This document shows, piece after piece, positions 7,332 through 9,490 of a DNA stretch of 9,490 nucleotides (its first letter is position 1; each line of letters starts with the position of its first letter). The notes below the pieces were generated by a model that was given only the letters and a program-made list of their open reading frames with translations, was not told where the DNA came from and ran no database searches. Location: the NCBI GenBank assembly GCA_002296885.1, contig DBIH01000039.1, positions 1 to 9,490 on the forward strand. Reading direction: 5' to 3'. A program made the position numbers and the translations under genes. This DNA comes from Flavobacterium sp. UBA807. Lineage in GTDB: Bacteria > Bacteroidota > Bacteroidia > Flavobacteriales > Flavobacteriaceae.

Positions 7332-7344
7332 GTTGTGAACAACT
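7331..7344. repeat. 14-bp inverted repeat AGTTGT-GA-ACAACT
   Basis: Six-base arms pair perfectly around a GA centre. It contains the minus-strand box TTGTTCACA (7334-7342), one base from TTWTNCACA. It runs into a second, shorter palindrome CAAC-T-GTTG (7340-7348) and the box-like TGTTGATTA (7344-7352). It could be a paired protein-binding site, either for DnaA or for a dimeric repressor of a flanking gene. Confidence 0.5.
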
Positions 7345-7398
7345 GTTGATTAAATTTAGAAAAAGGTTAGAAATGAGGATTTTGATTTCTTAAAAACG

Positions 7399-7407
7399 TG
7401 TTGATAA
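7399..7407 (-). other. DnaA-box-like site TTATCAACA
   Basis: The plus strand reads TGTTGATAA; the minus strand TTATCAACA is one base from TTATCCACA. It is the best minus-strand match in the non-coding stretch. TGTTGA occurs four times there (7146, 7344, 7399, 7536), always on the plus strand. Confidence 0.4.
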
Positions 7408-7652
7408 TTTGGTATAAAAAAACATAACTACAAAATCAACTTTTGAAAAACAAAGTTATTGTACAAATGAACACCCTATAATAACCATCAAAAATCAAAT
7501 TTTTAAAATCTTTTCTTTTTGTTGTTTTTAGTATGTGTTGAAAACTTTGGTTTTTAAATGTTTCAAAAGTTATAATTTCTATAAATGTTAAATCTTTATT
7601 CTTTTATCTTAATTGTTCTTCGTAATTTTCAGCAATAATTAGAAAAGAAATA

Positions 7653-9490
7653 ATGAGTAAGAAACCAAAGAAGTTCGGAAAGAAAGCAAAAACCTTTTCC
7701 GAAAAAATATTTAAGATACTTTCAAAAAACGCTAATAAACCTTTTAACTACAAACAGATTGCTGCTATTCTTGAATTGGATGATACAAAAAGCAGGAATG
7801 AAATTATTAAAGATTTAAAAATCCTTGCCGCCCAAAAACTGATAATTGAATCGGAACCCGGAAAATATTTGGTAAAAGCTTCAAGCCAGCAATACTATGA
7901 AGGCGTTGTAGATATGACTTCCAGAAAAGCCGGATATTTTGTTTGTGAAGATTTAGAAAATGATGTCTTTATTCCGTTTATTAATTTGAATCATGCTTTA
8001 GATGGCGATACTGTAAAAGCTTATGTTTATAACAGAAGAAGTTCAAGAAAACCGGAAGCTGAAGTTATCGAAATAGTTGAAAAAGCTAAAACAGAATTTG
8101 TTGGTGTTATCGATATTCAAAAGAATTTTGGATTTGTAACTACTGCAAATGCTAAAATGTATACGGATATTTTCATCCCAAAAAATAAAATAGGTGATGC
8201 CGAACATGGTGATGTAGTTTTAGTAAAGCTTGAAGACTGGCCGGCAAAAGCCGATTCGCCTTTTGGATCTGTGATAAAAGTTCTCGGAAAACCAGGCGAA
8301 CATAATACCGAGATACATGCGATTTTAGCTGAATATGGCTTGCCTTATGATTTCCCGATTGAAGTTGATGCTTATGCAAATAAATTAGATACTTCTATTA
8401 CTGAAGCTGAAATTGCTAAACGCCGAGATATGCGAAAAGTTTTGACGTTTACGATTGATCCGAAAGATGCAAAGGATTTTGATGATGCTTTGTCTTTCCA
8501 GGTTCTGGAAAATGGAAATTATGAGATTGGTGTCCACATTGCCGATGTTTCACATTATCTGCAGGAAGGAACCATTTTAGATGATGAAGCCTATAAACGT
8601 GCGACTTCTGTTTATTTAGTAGACCGTGTTGTACCGATGCTACCTGAAGTTTTATCAAATTTTGCGTGTTCGCTTCGACCGAATGAAGAAAAATATACGT
8701 TTTCAGCAATATTCGAATTAACGCCTAAAGCAGAAGTGGTAAATCAGTGGTTTGGAAGAACCATAATTTATTCCGACCAGCGGTTTGCTTATGAAGAAGC
8801 ACAGCATATAATTGAAACGAAAAGCGATACAATTCCGGCTGAAATTTCATTGACAGGAAAAGAATATAAAGTTCCGTCTGAAATTGTCGCAGCTACTTTA
8901 AAACAGGATGAATTGGCTAAAATGCTTCGCAGAAAAAGAATGGCTGCAGGAGCCATTTCATTTGATAAAGTAGAAGTAAAATTCAACCTTGATGAAAATG
9001 CAGAACCAGTTGGTGTTTTCTTTAAAGTTTCAAAAGATGCCAATCATTTGATTGAAGAATTCATGCTTTTAGCTAACAGAAAAGTGGCTGAATTTATAGG
9101 TAAGCAAAAGAAAACTTTCGTTTACAGAATTCACGATGAACCTAACGAAGACAAATTAATCAACTTGCAAACGGTGATTTCTAAGTTTGGATATTCCATC
9201 AATATGAAATCGAAGAATGATATTTCAAAATCACTGAATAATTTACTCAATGAAGTTCAGGGAAAAAAAGAACAGAATCTAGTAGATACTTTGACGATTC
9301 GGAGCATGAGTAAAGCCAAATATTCTACAGAAAATATTGGTCACTATGGTTTAGCATTTGATTATTACAGCCATTTCACTTCGCCAATCCGTCGTTATCC
9401 CGATGTGATGGCTCACCGTTTATTGCAATATTATCTTGACGGTGGAAAATCTGTTGATGCTGATGTTTACGAAGAAAAGTGTGAGCATTC
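7653..9490 (+). CDS. rnr: RNase R, 3'-5' exoribonuclease (C-terminus cut off by the window edge)
   Basis: The frame is open from an ATG at 7653 to the right edge, giving 612 codons plus two bases; flavobacterial RNase R is usually a little over 700 residues, so the end and the S1 domain are missing. Visible parts are a basic start (SKKPKKFGKKAK), an RNase R winged-helix domain (about 16-70), two cold-shock/OB domains (from about 82 and 148) and the RNB catalytic domain (from about 255). The catalytic IDPKDAKDFDDA gives D269, D275, D277 and D278 for the two metal ions, with the spacing of E. coli RNase R. FTSPIRRYPDVMAHR follows at about 575-589. The enzyme degrades structured RNA processively from the 3' end and acts in rRNA and tmRNA-linked quality control. 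It is transcribed away from the rpiB operon. No exact TAnnTTTG box was found upstream. Confidence 0.96.
   Translation, partial: MSKKPKKFGKKAKTFSEKIFKILSKNANKPFNYKQIAAILELDDTKSRNEIIKDLKILAAQKLIIESEPGKYLVKASSQQYYEGVVDMTSRKAGYFVCEDLENDVFIPFINLNHALDGDTVKAYVYNRRSSRKPEAEVIEIVEKAKTEFVGVIDIQKNFGFVTTANAKMYTDIFIPKNKIGDAEHGDVVLVKLEDWPAKADSPFGSVIKVLGKPGEHNTEIHAILAEYGLPYDFPIEVDAYANKLDTSITEAEIAKRRDMRKVLTFTIDPKDAKDFDDALSFQVLENGNYEIGVHIADVSHYLQEGTILDDEAYKRATSVYLVDRVVPMLPEVLSNFACSLRPNEEKYTFSAIFELTPKAEVVNQWFGRTIIYSDQRFAYEEAQHIIETKSDTIPAEISLTGKEYKVPSEIVAATLKQDELAKMLRRKRMAAGAISFDKVEVKFNLDENAEPVGVFFKVSKDANHLIEEFMLLANRKVAEFIGKQKKTFVYRIHDEPNEDKLINLQTVISKFGYSINMKSKNDISKSLNNLLNEVQGKKEQNLVDTLTIRSMSKAKYSTENIGHYGLAFDYYSHFTSPIRRYPDVMAHRLLQYYLDGGKSVDADVYEEKCEH

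Larger units (their letters stand above)
6930..7652. other. Long AT-rich intergenic region, candidate chromosomal replication origin (oriC)
   Basis: No coding frame or RNA gene is apparent in these 723 bases, which are roughly a quarter G+C. They hold seven DnaA-box-like nonamers related to TTATCCACA. On the plus strand these are 7259-7267 (TTATCAATA) and 7306-7314 (TTATCTACA). On the minus strand they are 7146-7154, 7334-7342, 7344-7352, 7399-7407 and 7536-7544. There is also an imperfect direct repeat, an inverted repeat and a very AT-rich stretch next to rnr (7551-7620, 10 G/C in 70 by my count) that could be an unwinding element. Genes on both sides point outward, as expected on the leading strands of two departing forks. 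None of the boxes is a perfect E. coli consensus, dnaA is not in the window, and skew was not computed. The alternative is a large regulatory region for rpiB and rnr. Confidence 0.42.

Noticed and set aside
7623..7630. TAATTTTC as the rnr -7 promoter box
   Set aside because: It has one mismatch to TAnnTTTG and no -33 element, in a region so AT-rich that such near-matches are expected by chance.
6930..7652. A small protein gene or structural RNA in the long spacer
   Set aside because: No frame with coding character, no tRNA-like cloverleaf and no GC-rich folded block was seen on either strand.
8173..9043. Three minus-strand open frames opposite rnr
   Set aside because: They are antisense to the cold-shock and RNB domains of RNase R and have compositions typical of reverse-frame artefacts.
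1..9490. Defence island, mobile element or CRISPR array
   Set aside because: All genes but one belong to housekeeping families in intact tight operons; no transposase, integrase, target duplications or regularly spaced long repeats were seen.

Overview
The window looks like chromosomal DNA of a flavobacterium (Bacteroidota), probably Flavobacterium or a close relative. The protein sequences have that character: a bacterial GH3-family protein, a short TatA with a Lys/Glu tail, and a 707-residue Tex. The DNA is AT-rich, no Shine-Dalgarno sequences stand out, and three gene starts are preceded by a TAnnTTTG box, the -7 element of Bacteroidota promoters. This is ordinary housekeeping DNA. I see no mobile element, phage gene, CRISPR array, tRNA or rRNA.

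Layout. Positions 1-1866 hold a two-gene minus-strand unit: a membrane-anchored M23 (LytM) peptidase, then a GH3-family acyl-adenylating enzyme cut by the left edge. A 171-bp divergent intergenic region with one -7 box for each direction separates it from plus-strand tatA (2038-2223). A perfect-stem hairpin (2245-2275) sits between the convergent tatA and tex genes and probably terminates both. From 6929 down to 2282 runs a tight five-gene minus-strand operon: rpiB, an unrecognised small membrane protein, a zinc-type CDF transporter, nnrD and tex. Its junctions are 1-bp gaps, 4-bp and 1-bp overlaps, and one 8-bp gap. The operon mixes sugar-phosphate isomerisation, metal export, nicotinamide-cofactor repair and RNA/transcription maintenance. 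The right end is plus-strand rnr (RNase R), cut by the window edge.

The most interesting part is the 723-bp non-coding stretch 6930-7652 between the divergent rpiB operon and rnr. It is about three quarters A+T or more. It holds a cluster of DnaA-box-like nonamers, an imperfect ~30-bp direct repeat, a 14-bp inverted repeat and a very AT-rich flank. Genes on both sides point away from it. I propose it as a candidate chromosomal replication origin (oriC). This is inference: no dnaA gene is in view and strand-composition skew could not be computed. I found no clear undescribed multi-gene system.
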